DNA of 64,000 nucleotides from Acestrorhynchus altus (GCA_034509495.1 CM067502.1:49210070-49274069), one strand, 5' to 3'. Positions 49,791 through 61,806 are shown, numbered from the stretch's first letter. Made by a program: numbers and translations. The notes: a model not told the origin generated them from the sequence alone.

Positions 49791-50639
49791 TAAGATCTAC
49801 AATCATATGTGACATCACACATTAAATAAAAACCCAGTCAAAAACATTTAATAGATGGCAGCCCCATACTATTCAATGCCACTAGGACCCAAAATTTAAG
49901 ACAAACCAGTTTCAAACAAAATCAAACCACCTTTAGGGCCACAACATTTATGTCCATGTTTTTATTGCCAGGCATTCCTTGACAAACAGTCTGTATAACA
50001 ACCTGCAGGGTAAAAGTTTGAAGAATTAGCAATTATACATGAGTACCAACATTTAAAGCCACAACTAGATTTTTTTCTGCTTGTTCTGGATACTGCACTT
50101 GTTTATAATTGTTCCAGGCATAACCAGCATACTGATCGATTTTTTGTTAAAGGACTGGACTTTACCCATGACCTGATCCAGCTAAATATTGCCTCCAGAG
50201 GCTGCTGATTGGCTGAATGGGGTGTGTTAGATTTGGGTTGGAGTTGAAACCTGCAGGAAGCCCTCCAGGAGAAGGGTTGGTACTCCTTGGTTTATGCAAT
50301 GCTCATGTGTAGGACCACTGGTCTCTGCAGACAGGTATAATGAATAAAGAATCATCTACCGGACACTTCTGTATTTATATTAACATAATTTACTGAACAA
50401 TTGTTTACCACTTCTGTTTTGATCTTTACATTTTTAATTTGACATAATACTTGCTTTTCCCTTTTCATGCTGAAACTGCTTGCCAACCTCACTTTAAACC
50501 TCCTGGACAGTTTACATTATGTAAACAGTTGGAACAGTTGGAACAGAGGTTCATATACTGATCACTGCAACAATCAGCCTGCTGGTTTAATTTCCAAATA
50601 GTCATTTATTTTTCCGGGTTAAACATATTATAATCTCAG

Positions 50640-53378
50640 TTATCTCATACAAAAAGAGCAAAAGGAAACCACAAAGAGCACACATATTATCCCCAGTAAC
50701 AGGCAAATTGTATTCTCTGCATCTTCCATTGCTGCCTTTAATTTTATGTTTTCATATTGTTCATCTCTTAATTTAACTGCCACCTCCTTCATCTGTTTTT
50801 GCTTTCTTATCTCCTCTTCTTTGGTGCTTTGATGGAGCTTATTATAAACCTCTTTTGTGTACATATAGCCCATATTTTCACGTAACATTAACTCTATCTT
50901 TTGAAATAGTTCAATGACTTGGGTTCGGTTATTTCTGTCGTAGTTGTTGAAGACATGAAATCTACCTTCGCAAGTGTCTACAAGATTCTGAAGCTCATAA
51001 CTGTTACTGATATATTTCTCAATGGGTTTCCCCTCTAGCAGATCTCCACCAGTGAACAAGATCATTGTGAACTTCACAGCTACTTCTCCAAAGTTCTCCT
51101 GAATCCACTTCACGGCATTCACCTCCTCCTGCGTGAACCTCCCCACTCTGATCACCAGCAAGAAGATGTGAGGCCCAGGAACAATCATGGAGATACATTC
51201 AGGTGCATCGTGAGCTGCTTGATCTGACATCAGCCAGGTGTCCATGACCCCTGGGGTGTCAATCACAGTGATGTTTCTTCCATCCACAGCTTTGTTTTTC
51301 TTCTCACAGTCTGCTGTCACGGATGCTGGAGATGCCTCAACTCTGAAAGCCTCTTCACCCAAGATGGTGTTTCCTGATGCACTCTTCCCAGCTCCAGTTT
51401 TACCAACCAGCATCAATCTCAGCTCATGGTGGTCCAGTTCTTGTCCTTTAGGAACAGAAAACAGAAGTCAAGTACAGGAAATTCACTTTTAATGAAGGAC
51501 ATTTAAATATTACAAAGTACTGCTAAATACATGCATTGTCAAAAAAGTGTTGCACAAAGAGATGCACCCAGAAGGAATTGCAACACTTTTGGGAAGGAAG
51601 ATAAAGGTCGTCAGGAACAACAATTGATAAATTAATTTATTGAGCTACACATACTGAACTGGTGTCTCTCAGTCAGGTTTAACGCAACATGCCAGATATT
51701 TCGCCATGGAGTTGTAGAGATTCCTAATGGTGTCCTGTGATTATCCATCCCATGCAGCTTGAATGTTCTCACTCAGTTCTGCAGATGGTGTGGTAGGGGT
51801 GGAGTGTTGATAAAGCATCCTACACATTTTCAATCAGGGACAGGTCTGGAGATGATCAGTTGATTCCTTCTGGGTGCATTTATTTTGATGATCAGTGAAC
51901 ATGTAAAATGTGAAATTGAAATTTGTGTAACTTGGTTATAATTTTATAATCTTTACTGGGATCTGGGTTTACCTCTGAAAGCCACGAACAGCATAATGAA
52001 CAATGCGATAGTTGCCACCACTAAGGACCTCCAAGGAAATACAGCACTGTTTTTCTACCAGAAAGTGGTAAAAAACATGTTTAGGCACTGCTCATTCTGA
52101 TAAACAGAAACAAGTCATTAAACAGTCATGCATTTTTGAGAGCTGAGAGCTTCTCATTTTAAGTGTTTTTATTTCAGTATGTACCTCTTCTACTAGTCTT
52201 TTATTCTCTTGTTTCACATAATGCAGTTCTTCTTCCAGATTCTGCAGATCCTTGTTTGTGAAATCTGTTTGTGTTTGCTTTTGAAACCTCCTGTTTATCA
52301 AGGGGAAAATTAAGGTTACAGACACATTAAAGAGAGACATTAGGATAAAATGCACTTTTTCCTTTTTTGCTCGTCTTGTGTCTCTGTTTGTGCCCTTTCA
52401 GATTCTGTTATTCTGGATCTGGACGTCATCCACCTCATGGTTTAGCTCCATTCCTGTGGCTGACCTTCGTTTTAGCTGTGTAAAAAGTCTGTGTGTACAC
52501 TGATTGTAGGGACTAGCTACCATTTTGTTTGGGAACTGGGTGTTTGTCTATGTGTATGTGTAGTCAGGGAGTTAGGTCAGCTCTGTGTCTTTGTTTTGTC
52601 TTTTGTTTTGTGTAGATTAGTCAGCGTTTCACTAGCAGACCTGGGCTCTTCCTGAAGTCCATCATCAGTGTCTTTGTATACATTGTATGAAATACTTTCT
52701 AAAGCTGATACATTTGCCTGCTAATGTTTTTAAAGACAATGTGATACAGTTATGAGTTCTGTGAAATACTGTCAGGGACAATTATTTCCTCTGAAATCTT
52801 TATGAGGGACATGTCCCTTCTGTCCATGTCTAAACCTACAACCTAAAAAGAAAAGACAGATTCGTTATTCTGCTTACCGCTGATGTCCTGACTGGATATT
52901 TCTTCGTCCATCATCAGCACTGAGGTAGAGGTCTGTTTCTTGTTCCCACTCTGTCTTTCCTCTCTGCTCCAATCTCATATTCATTAAGTCAGGTTTGCTG
53001 GAACAAAAAACAACTCTCCACAAACCTATTCTTTGAAACGCAGTACTCTCTGAGGACCCCATTCCAATCCATCATCAGAGTGTGGAACAGCAACAAGTTA
53101 CTATTATGTGTGATAAACAATTGAATAATACTGTTTCACGTTGGTGATTTTTCCACGGTTCAACGTTGTTCCTAAACATTTTTGTGTAATATTCAAAAAT
53201 TAAATTAGTTGCAAACTGAACCTGAGACAACTCTGACCAAATTCAAATGGGACATGTGTTACAGAGGTTGTAGAAGAGCTTTGACTTACCTTTCAGAAAA
53301 ACTGGGTGGGCAAGTTAGAGAGTGATAATCTTCCTCCAGTTGATTGTCAAACTGATGATTTGAAGACAAATTGTTCAT
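50640..53378 (-). CDS. GIMAP/AIG1-family GTPase with N-terminal coiled coil and two membrane segments (cluster gene 1)
   Basis: GIMAPs are septin-like GTPases of immune cells. Exons: 53290-53378 (ATG 53378, MNNLSSNHQFDNQ), 52878-52997, 52185-52290 (coiled coil, NLEEELHYVKQENKRLVEE), 51973-52054 (membrane segment, SLVVATIALFIMLFVAF) and 50640-51445 (GTPase). All joins are GT-AG and in phase; total 400 residues. The GTPase exon shows the P-loop GKTGAGKSASGN, switch DTPGVMDTW, the AIG1 conserved box PGPHIFLLVIRVGRFTQEE, FTGGDLLEG and FHVFNN. A second hydrophobic helix (CLLLGIICVLFVVSF) ends the protein. A non-coding first exon ending at 54554 (CTCAAGAG|GTAAGT) fits as 5' UTR. Most GIMAPs have only the GTPase plus a tail, so the coiled-coil/TM front end is unusual. 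Confidence 0.88.
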
Positions 53379-53734
53379 TCTTGCCTATTTATATAAAAAA
53401 AAATCAACCACAAACAAAAAAAAAAAGACATGATCTGAAATTTCTCTCCAAATAAACACTGATGCCTGTCTGCAGACTACATGGAAAAGGGGGGAAAGAT
53501 GAGACCATTCAATCTTTTGGTTTAAATGAGAAGTTTTATGTTAAGTGAAAGGAAAACACTGCATAAAAACCTTATCCCATCTGTGAAACATGGTGTTAAT
53601 GTATTAAGAGCAAAGGTCTACTTCAGCCTACCCGACCACACATATCCCAACAAGTTCCAGTGTATTAGTAAAGCCAACTTTCAGGTTAAATTCTAAGGTA
53701 CCTAAATAATCTACTTAACCATAGGTTTCCTAGC

Positions 53735-54015
53735 CAACAAGTTCATGTAAGGCTCACATGGGTGGGACATGGGCTTGGTGGATTCCATGTGGGCATGGGG
53801 TCCGAGTAGGTTTGAACATGTGTTGTTACTGGGAGCTGGACTTCCAAAATGGGCCCCATCATTACAGCACAACTTAATCTCACATGGGTCTGATCTAGGC
53901 CCTATGTGCACTACTCAGATGAGATCCATGTTTAACCCTTTCTGGTCTCACCAGGGACCTCATCAGGATCCAACATCGAACAAAACTTTCTGGTTCCCAG
54001 TTGAGCTACCCATAC
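53735..54015 (+). repeat. Dispersed repeat, copy B
   Basis: Homologous to 47990-48255; shares 'ggtttgaacatgtgttgtta' and 'acaaaactttctggttccca'. Lies in the 5' UTR intron of GIMAP gene 1. Confidence 0.75.
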
Positions 54016-54054
54016 AATAATGTTTACTGAATTACTATACATACACACAAACCC

Positions 54055-54060
<6 letters not shown>

Positions 54061-54092
<32 letters not shown>
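54061..54092. repeat. (TG)n microsatellite
   Basis: About 16 units in the 5' UTR intron of GIMAP gene 1. Confidence 0.9.
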
Positions 54093-54094
<2 letters not shown>

Positions 54095-54554
54095 ATTCAC
54101 ATGCCTTCAAACAAAAAGCTTGTTTCAGTCTTAAAACATATTACTCCAAAAGCACACTAAGAATTACCAGAATAAGTACCAGTGCACTGGCTCTGCAGAC
54201 AGATATACAAGCACCAGACCAGCAAAAAACAGTATCTGACCAGCAAAACCAGTATCGGTTATTATGGACACTGGCATGCTGGTAAACCAACACAACAGCA
54301 CCAGACCAGCCTCGTACCAGGTATGCTTTTCATTCACAGAGAGGAAGCTCAAAGCACAATCTGGTCTTTCAAGCTGGGTTGGTTCTCCAGAGGAGCTCAT
54401 TTAGGTGGGTTTCATGATCTAGAACCCACCTACAGTACTGTGGCCTGGTCTGGAGTCTGATAATATAGCACCCCCTCCCAAAGGGTCTAATGTCAGCAGT
54501 GTAAACACAGTGTCACAAAAGAAAATCACACATATATTCAGCTGTTTACTTACC

Positions 54555-54680
54555 TCTTGAGTTTCTTCGCGCTGTTGTCGTGCTGAACTGGCAACGTGAC
54601 TCCCGTGAACCAATCACACCGCGCGCACATACTTTCACTTTCGTTTCCTCCCTCCCTTCTTCATCAGTCACGTGTTCACT
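54555..54680 (-). promoter_or_regulatory. GIMAP gene 1 first exon and promoter with an ISRE-like element
   Basis: On the minus strand a first exon ends CTCAAGAG|GTAAGT at 54554. Upstream are a CCAAT box (plus-strand CCAAT near 54610), an ISRE/IRF-like element GGAAACGAAAGTGAAAGT (54631-54648, GAAA repeats) and an E-box CACGTG (54669-54674). Interferon induction is inferred from the motif alone. Confidence 0.6.
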
Positions 54681-54752
54681 GTGTCACTCCACGAAAGCAT
54701 TTCCAAAAAGATCAGTTTTTCTAATTTTGCCCATAGTTTCGTTAAATACATT

Positions 54753-54754
<2 letters not shown>

Positions 54755-54814
<60 letters not shown>
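54755..54814. repeat. (AC)n microsatellite
   Basis: About 30 units between GIMAP gene 1 and the coiled-coil gene. Confidence 0.95.
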
Positions 54815-54816
<2 letters not shown>

Positions 54817-55129
54817 GATATACAACTGCATTTAAAAAAATAAAATTAAATATCGTTAAATATTAAATATAAAAGCTCATTTTTCAAATTTATGACAGTT
54901 TTGTTTTTGAATTGAATTTTTAAGAATGTTTTTACAGTATTCATATTTTTAGATGCACTAGTTCATGTGAATATTAATTAAAAAAAACAGACAATAATCT
55001 GTGAAATGAACTTAGTGGAAGTTAAACTAGGTAAAATGCTATGAAACTGAAAAGAATTACACACCATGCAAGTGTATTATAGGCTTTTCCCTAATATGTG
55101 AGATTTTTAATTCATGAATTTAGCTTAAA

Positions 55130-55510
55130 CATCTAAAATTCTCCAAAGCAAATGTCCAATATACTGAATTAAGGATTACAGGAATTCAGAGCAAATATCC
55201 AATATTCTGAAGAGTATTGATTTCAGTGATTTCATTGATTTCATCTTATTTATTAAATTCTGAATAAAAGATTACATGAATTCAAAGCAAACAGCTAAAA
55301 TTCTGAACAATGGATTACAAGAATTCAGAGGAAACATTTAGAATTCTGAATAAAATATTACATGAATTCAAAGCAAATATCTACAATTCTGAACAAAGGA
55401 GTATTTGATTTCAGAGCAAATATAAAAGAATAAATGGTTACATGAGAGCAAATTTCCAATATGCTGAATAAATTATTACATGAATTCAGAGCAATATGTA
55501 AAATTATGAG
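55130..55510. repeat. About 43-bp AT-rich degenerate minisatellite
   Basis: Units alternate 'aattctgaataaaagattac' with 'atgaattcaaagcaaa', drifting across about eight copies. It fills the 3' flank of the coiled-coil gene. Confidence 0.8.
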
Positions 55511-55600
55511 GATTAAATGAATTCACTGCGATTTATTAGATGAATCGATCATGATATGCTCACCAGCCCAATAGCAATCACTCAGTAACTGACATCGAGA

Positions 55601-56479
55601 TCATAACATTACACACATTGTCCTTTGCTGTCTTCGATCAGTTCTCCGTTGCCGTTGCTCTGTCTGTGTTTCAGCAACATTAACAAAACCATTCATGGAC
55701 GATAACAACTGCTGTCTCCTTTCCTCTTGTGACTGTAATTCTGCTCTTTGTCCAGCCAGCTCTTCTGCTTCCTGCATCAATTCTCTCCAAGCACATAAGA
55801 GTACATATGATGTAACAATACAATTTAACATATTCTTCTCAAATTTTTCTGAACCAAAGTGGTCCTCTGATCTTCTGTGTTCCTCCTCTCGCCTTTGCAC
55901 ATTTGTCTCCCTTTGCTGAATCTCCCAGTTTTGTCTTTGCATCCTTTGTCTCTCTCTGAACATGTTCACTTCGCTCTCGTTCACCTCTCTACTTCTTCGC
56001 TGCACATCTCCTTCTCTCTCAGCAACGCCTCTCTCTCTACTCTCTATGTAATACATCATCTCTCTCTCCTTCATGATTAACTCTTCTTTAACTCGTTCCA
56101 GCTCAAACCTTTCTATCTCTATTTCTTTCTCTCTACTGTTCATCTCCTTCTCCTTTTTGGTCAACTCTACCTCCCTCTGGTCTATCTCTAGCTCTCTATG
56201 GATCATCTCTGCCTCTCTCTGGATCATCTCTGCCCCTCTCTGGATCATGTCTATGTCTCTCTGGATCATCTCTCCTTCTGTCTTCTCTATTTCGTGCTCT
56301 TTCTGTTTAATTACTTCCTCATTTTTTTCTAGCTTGTCCTCTTGTTTTTTGACCTCCCTCTGTCTTGTGCTCATCTCTTCTCTCACCTCTTCCTGGTTTC
56401 TCTCAATTTCTCGCTTCAGTTGATTTAGTGCTTCCTCCCATTTTGCCAGAACATCCTCCTTCTGTTTAATGAGCTCCAT
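55601..56479 (-). CDS. Long coiled-coil protein ending in a CaaX box (GIMAP-cluster gene 2)
   Basis: From ATG 56479 the frame is 292 residues, almost entirely charged heptad-type sequence, e.g. EMIQRDIDMIQRGAEMIQRE and RERGVAEREGDVQRRSREV, with a short less polar patch (CIVTSYVLLCAW). It ends in CVML, a CaaL-type prenylation motif. The open frame continues upstream without Met (WEYIIPAIDQISSVLGEV) to a TAA near 56645. Beyond that stop the same frame holds three copies of RVRDEEEEKRKEFEK. No GTPase motif is present. A first exon and intron start homologous to GIMAP gene 1 lie just upstream (56806-56935), so it is probably transcribed from a duplicated GIMAP promoter. Function unknown; it may be a former GIMAP tail or an unrelated gene captured by the duplication. 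The true start is uncertain. Confidence 0.6.
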   Translation of the reverse strand: MELIKQKEDVLAKWEEALNQLKREIERNQEEVREEMSTRQREVKKQEDKLEKNEEVIKQKEHEIEKTEGEMIQRDIDMIQRGAEMIQREAEMIHRELEIDQREVELTKKEKEMNSREKEIEIERFELERVKEELIMKEREMMYYIESRERGVAEREGDVQRRSREVNESEVNMFRERQRMQRQNWEIQQRETNVQRREEEHRRSEDHFGSEKFEKNMLNCIVTSYVLLCAWRELMQEAEELAGQRAELQSQEERRQQLLSSMNGFVNVAETQTEQRQRRTDRRQQRTMCVML

Positions 56480-56649
56480 CTCTTTTCTCAGTCTGTCCTC
56501 GTTTTCATTATTACTTACACAGGACCGAACTTCACCCAGCACTGAACTTATTTGGTCAATTGCTGGAATTATGTATTCCCACTTATTTGATGATGATCTG
56601 TCAAAACATCTGTTCTCTAGTTTATTCCGCTTCTCTTACTCCTCTTCTC

Positions 56650-56795
56650 TCACGCTCTTCTCCTGGACTTTTCTCTTCTCTTCTTCCTCATCTCTCACTC
56701 TTTTCTCAAATTCTTTTCTCTTCTCTTCTTCCTCATCCCTCACTCTCTTCTCAAATTCTTTTCTCTTCTCTTCTTCCTCATCTCTCACTCTTTCC
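56650..56795 (-). repeat. 45-bp tandem repeat encoding a charged 15-residue unit
   Basis: Three copies encode RVRDEEEEKRKEFEK on the minus strand. They are separated from the coiled-coil frame by a TAA near 56645. They could be coding in an alternative transcript or a decayed 5' part of the gene. Confidence 0.7.
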
Positions 56796-56805
56796 ACCCA
56801 CCCCC

Positions 56806-56935
56806 CAAAGAGTCTAATGTCAGCAGTGTAAACACTGTGTCACAGAAGAAAATCACAGATATATACAGCTTTGTTTACCTCTTGAGGTTCTTCTCGCTGT
56901 TCTCACTCTGAACTGCAGAAACACAAGAAGCTAAA
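56806..56935 (-). promoter_or_regulatory. Duplicate of the GIMAP gene 1 first exon and intron start
   Basis: Shares 'gtctaatgtcagcagtgtaa', 'aaaatcaca(c/g)atatat' and 'tacctcttgag(g/t)ttcttc' with 54475-54580, in the same orientation. The donor CTCAAGAG|GTAAAC is conserved. The ISRE and E-box of gene 1 were not found here. Confidence 0.75.
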
Positions 56936-56939
56936 AGTC

Positions 56940-58027
56940 AAGGACGCCAGAGACTGATCTTTGGAAAAAAACCCCAAACATTTATTGATATATTAACATC
57001 AACGAGGGCACATCCTTTCAGCACATTCAATGCACGTGATTTTACATCCCTTGCTCTCATGTTATACTAGGTATTAGATTTTCTTCCTTTAAAATAATTA
57101 CTAAAATTAAATAATAAAAATTTGGTTTGCTATAGTTAGAAGCAGTAACAATGTACTTTTTAATGCATATGAAAATTATTTGCTCCTATGGCAAAGGAAC
57201 AATTGAATTGTCTGTATTTAAAATTTTCTTTAAAATTAAAGGTAAATGCTTAATATGATTTGTTGTAGTTAGTTTTAATGGTAAGGTGCTACTTAATGCA
57301 TGTGATCTTACAGCAGTTAAGTGTAATTGAATTAAAAAAAAATATTTCAATCCAATCATAATTCAATCCAACACTTCGACTTACTGTAGTATTCTATGAA
57401 AACATTACACATTTTAATGCATTTGATTTTACAGTTTTGGGTCAGTCCCTTATTTTTGCATGGGAAGATCATTGCATTTTTCATTTCAGAAAATATGCTG
57501 AACATTTCTTAAATGAAAGTGAAATAAAATCGTGTAGTACGCAGCTTATTTTCTGAAGTGAATGTACTTATACGTGAGAAGAAATTTCAACAAACTCACA
57601 AACTAGCAACAATACTTGGAGCAACATTCATTGAATTTATTTTTCAGTGCAACATAACATAATTTTGCTGTGAAGCAAAGCAGCTGTGAATTGAAAAAGC
57701 AAACATGAATGTCAATTTAAAGTGATCAGTACTTCAAAGTTAAATTATGAACATTTATAACTTTAATATAAATGATGGCTTTAGGATAAAACTAAGTAAC
57801 AACAACAAATCGCAATCATAATATATTTTCATTATTATTATTAACAGAAGAGGCAGGTTTGTGAAAAACACAATGCTCACTTCTTCACACAGGTAAAAAA
57901 AAAACATTTCTACAAATCTTCAATGAGCCTTGTTTCCCATTATTGTTAAAATCTTACTTATCAATACCTGACATGATTCTAACTTTAATCTGTGTGAGAT
58001 GGAATAAAAGCTGTTAGCATTTTACAG
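56940..58027. other. AT-rich stretch, no gene seen
   Basis: No exon, domain or tandem structure was recognised. It lies between the GIMAP pseudogene end and the promoter of cluster gene 2. Confidence 0.5.
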
Positions 58028-58240
58028 CTATTTTGTTTTATACTTATAGAAGCAGATACATGTAAGGATTATCAAGACAATAATCAATCCTGTCCGTAAC
58101 CATGAATTATTCTTATATGCTGTGTCTATCTATTCCCTAAGTTTCCTGTTCTCATATTGTTCATCTCTTAATTTAATTGCCATTTCATTCATCTTAATAT
58201 TCTCTCCTGTTTTCATCTCTTTTTCCATTTGACTCCATTT

Positions 58241-58525
58241 CAGTTCCTGTTCCTTTCTTATCTCTTCTTCCCTGCTCTCAATTTTCTTAATTTCCTAATT
58301 TTCCAGCTGTCTTATGATCCTTTTCCTTTTCAGTTCCTCCTCCTTTCTGACCTCTTCCTCCCTCATCCCAATTTTCCTAACTTCCTCCACTTCCAGCTGT
58401 CTCATCATCTCTTTTCTTTTCAGTTCCTCCTCCTTTCTGACCTCTTCCTCCCTCATCCCAATTTTCCTAACTTCCTCCTCTTCCAGTTGTCTCATCATCT
58501 CTTTTCTTTTCAGTTCCTCCTCCTT
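58241..58525 (-). repeat. 90-bp tandem repeat in the GIMAP pseudogene tail
   Basis: Landmark 'cagttcctcctcctttctga' starts at about 58331 and 58421, with variants at about 58241 and 58511: period 90 bp, encoding a 30-residue charged unit (EELKRKEMMRQLE ... VRKIGMREEEVRK). Confidence 0.9.
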
Positions 58526-59399
58526 TATAACCTCTTCTCTGGTGCTTTGCTGGACCATATTATACATATCTTTTGTGTACATATAGCCCATATTTTCATG
58601 TAACATTAGCTTTATCTTTCGAAATAACCCTGTGACTTGGGTTCGGTTATTTCTGTCATAGTTATTGAAGACGTGATATCTACCTTTGCAGGTGCCTACA
58701 AGATTCTGAAGCTCACAACTGTTACTGATATATTTCTCAATGGGTTTCCCCTCCAGCAGATCTCCACCAGTGAACAAGATCATTGTGAACTTCACAGCTA
58801 CTTCTCCAAAGTTCTCCTGAATCCACTTCACGGCATTCACCTCCTCCTGCGTGAATCTCCCCACTCTGACCACCAGCAAGAAGATGTGAGGCCCAGGAAC
58901 AACCATGGAGATACATTTATGTGCATCGTGAGCTGCTTGATCTGACATCAGCCAGATGTCCATGACCTCCGGAGTGTCAATCACAGTGATATTCATTCCA
59001 TCTACAACTTCGTTTTTCTTCTGATAATCTGCTGTCACAGATGCTGGAGACGCCAACCAGCATCAATCTCAGCTCACAATGGTCAATATCTTGTCCTTTA
59101 ACAAAAGATAACACAAGATCTACTCATTATTTTATAATGTAATATTTTGGTAAATTGATAATTGATAATTAAGAATGTTCAGTTACCTTTGGAATGTTCA
59201 TACTTACAACTGCCACAAGAATTGGAATGAAACCAGCCATCAAAATGACCCTGCTCCTGTTTTTCTACCCGACAAAGGAAAAAACAATTTAATCTCTTAA
59301 TATTTAATTAAACTACACAACCAAACAAAACTGATGTATACAGCACAAACGAACACTTAAAAAACAATTCTGAACAGCAACACTATTACTTATGTACAT

Positions 59400-59482
59400 A
59401 CAAAAACAAACAAACAAACAAACAAACAAACAAACAAACAAACAAACAAACAAACAAACAAACAAACAAACAAACAAACAAA
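59400..59482. repeat. (AAAC)n microsatellite, about 20 units
   Basis: A clean tetranucleotide tract just downstream of GIMAP pseudogene exon 3. Confidence 0.95.
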
Positions 59483-61000
59483 ACCATGGGTGGGACGTAC
59501 TAAGTCTTCTATAAAGTGAGTTTTCAGTTCTTGCTGGGGTTTGTTTGAGCTATTTTGCTTGACATCTTCCTTGTAGTCCAAGGTGGACCTAACAACATTT
59601 AAGACAGATTGTAAAAAAGCTATGAAGCCATGTTTTTTTTTATACAAATTTTATTGGAAATATTTAACTGTCATATAGTTTATATTCATTACATTTAAGC
59701 TTTTCAAGACTTTGTTTGAATTTTGATACATGTGTTTAATTGAGTCAAACCTGAATTTAAAATTTTTAATAATGTGAGAGTCTGGATTTCTGGATTTTCC
59801 TAAAGCCATCCTGATCAACAGCACAGAAAGTTATGAAATATTTCATTTTACATGTAATGAATATAATATTTTATCCTTTTGTATGAAATTATGAATGTGA
59901 ATGAATTTTTACACAATATTCAAATTTTCTACAAACAAATCTAAGATGGTAGATTGTCCTGCATTTATATGTTAAATATTAAGATTTTCTATTGTGTTCA
60001 TAATGATATGAATGTACATTTTTAAAAACATATTAGCCAAGATTATCTACAACAGAGTTGGTACAAGGTGTTGAGGGCTCAAATTCAGATCCTGAGTAAA
60101 CAGGAATAAACTGAAATAGTTCAGACATTAAAGATTTGAAACTGATGATTTGTCTCATCTGTCGTAACCATCATATATTGGAAACTCTGCAGATGTTCCA
60201 ATAAGCATCACATTAGAACTCTGAACATGTCAAACCGGGTGAACAAAAGCACAGTACAGGGTTCGAAAAGCTGGTCAGAAGAACTAAAACCAGGTAATTA
60301 TTCTGTTACATCCTATTAAAATCTTTAGCAAACTGTAGATGGGCAGCAATGTTCTTTTTGGAGAGCAGTGGCCTTCTTTTTGTAACACTGCAATGCTCCA
60401 TTGTTGTACAGTGTTCTCCTGATGGTGGACTCATAGATAAAATTATCCAATGTGAGAAAGACTTTTATTTTCTATCAGATTTCGATAGATCACTGTTCTT
60501 TATATAAAACAGGACACGCCCACTGTTTGTAAACAATGCCACTCACAGATATGTAATTCTAAAGGTTCATAATCTTTCAAGCATCACCGTATCTTAAGAA
60601 CCTGCAATTCCTAGCTTTGTAATCAATGGTTGAAAAACACAAAAATATGAAACATGTGATGTTTACCTTCTGACCCAAAAGAATGGTGGTGAGTTCATTG
60701 AGCTTTCACTTCTTACAGAAGCGGAACAGGAGTCTGTGTCTGTCTCATACCCTGTGGAACTGCTGATCAACTGCAGGCAAAAAGGAATGGGTCTAAGCAT
60801 TAAATACACTGCCCATCATAATATTTGACATTGAAGTTTTATAAAAGGAAATGCTTTCTAGACAGAGATGCAGTTTAGATGGAGATGCTTTCAACACTGA
60901 GATGCTGTCAAAGTGGAGAAGGTATTTACATGGAGATGCAGTTAGTGCAGACGGATATGCTTTCTAGACTAAGATGCTTCCAGATTGAGACATGGCCTAA

Positions 61001-61003
<3 letters not shown>

Positions 61004-61085
<82 letters not shown>
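61004..61085. repeat. (CA)n microsatellite with a CGCGCG start
   Basis: About 40 CA units in the first intron of the GIMAP pseudogene. Confidence 0.95.
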
Positions 61086-61091
<6 letters not shown>

Positions 61092-61530
61092 CATGCTTAA
61101 GGTGTTGAGTGAAGAACTGAGAGTCAAGCTGATTTTCTGTTTAATAATGTTAACATTAAAGAGATGAAGTTTTAGCTTGTGATTCAGCTGCAGTCATTCC
61201 AATAAGCCAATAAGCTGTTTTCAGGACTGACCAGCAGGGGATGTCAATGTATTAGCTTCATGACCTTTAGTCCAGCATCCGTGTCTAGAATGCATATCCA
61301 TCTAGAAAGCATCCCTGTCCCTGTCACAAATTTAGAGTAATTTACTGTTCATTAAAAACTGATAGTTTTCTCCTCTGATCTGATCCATCTCTGTTTCTCT
61401 TTCCTGGTCTCAGATATTGTACTCTAAAGGTCACGAAGCTAACACATTTACACTGACAAAAACGTCAATGTCAGAACCTTAAACCATTAAGGGGGGTGAA
61501 TTGTGTTTCTATCATTTGGAGTTTCATAGA

Positions 61531-61531
<1 letters not shown>

Positions 61532-61594
<63 letters not shown>
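61532..61594. repeat. (AC)n microsatellite
   Basis: About 31 units in the first intron of the GIMAP pseudogene. Confidence 0.95.
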
Positions 61595-61596
<2 letters not shown>

Positions 61597-61806
61597 TAGT
61601 CATGGATCTCAATGAATGTGACTTCCTGTTGCTTCCTGTTGTTTTCCAGTAGTGAACTGTTCTAGCCTCTACAATACAAGTACCCTTTGTTGACGGTGCT
61701 GTTCCATGCTTGTTGGTACCTTTAAATTTGTTAATTTGTGTATAAAAATTTGCATTTGTAAATAAAAAAGATGAAGGAAAAAAATGATCGTATTAGTTGG
61801 TGAGTA

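Noticed and set aside
56073..56423. Ser/Leu-rich plus-strand frame
   Set aside because: Antisense of the coiled-coil gene.
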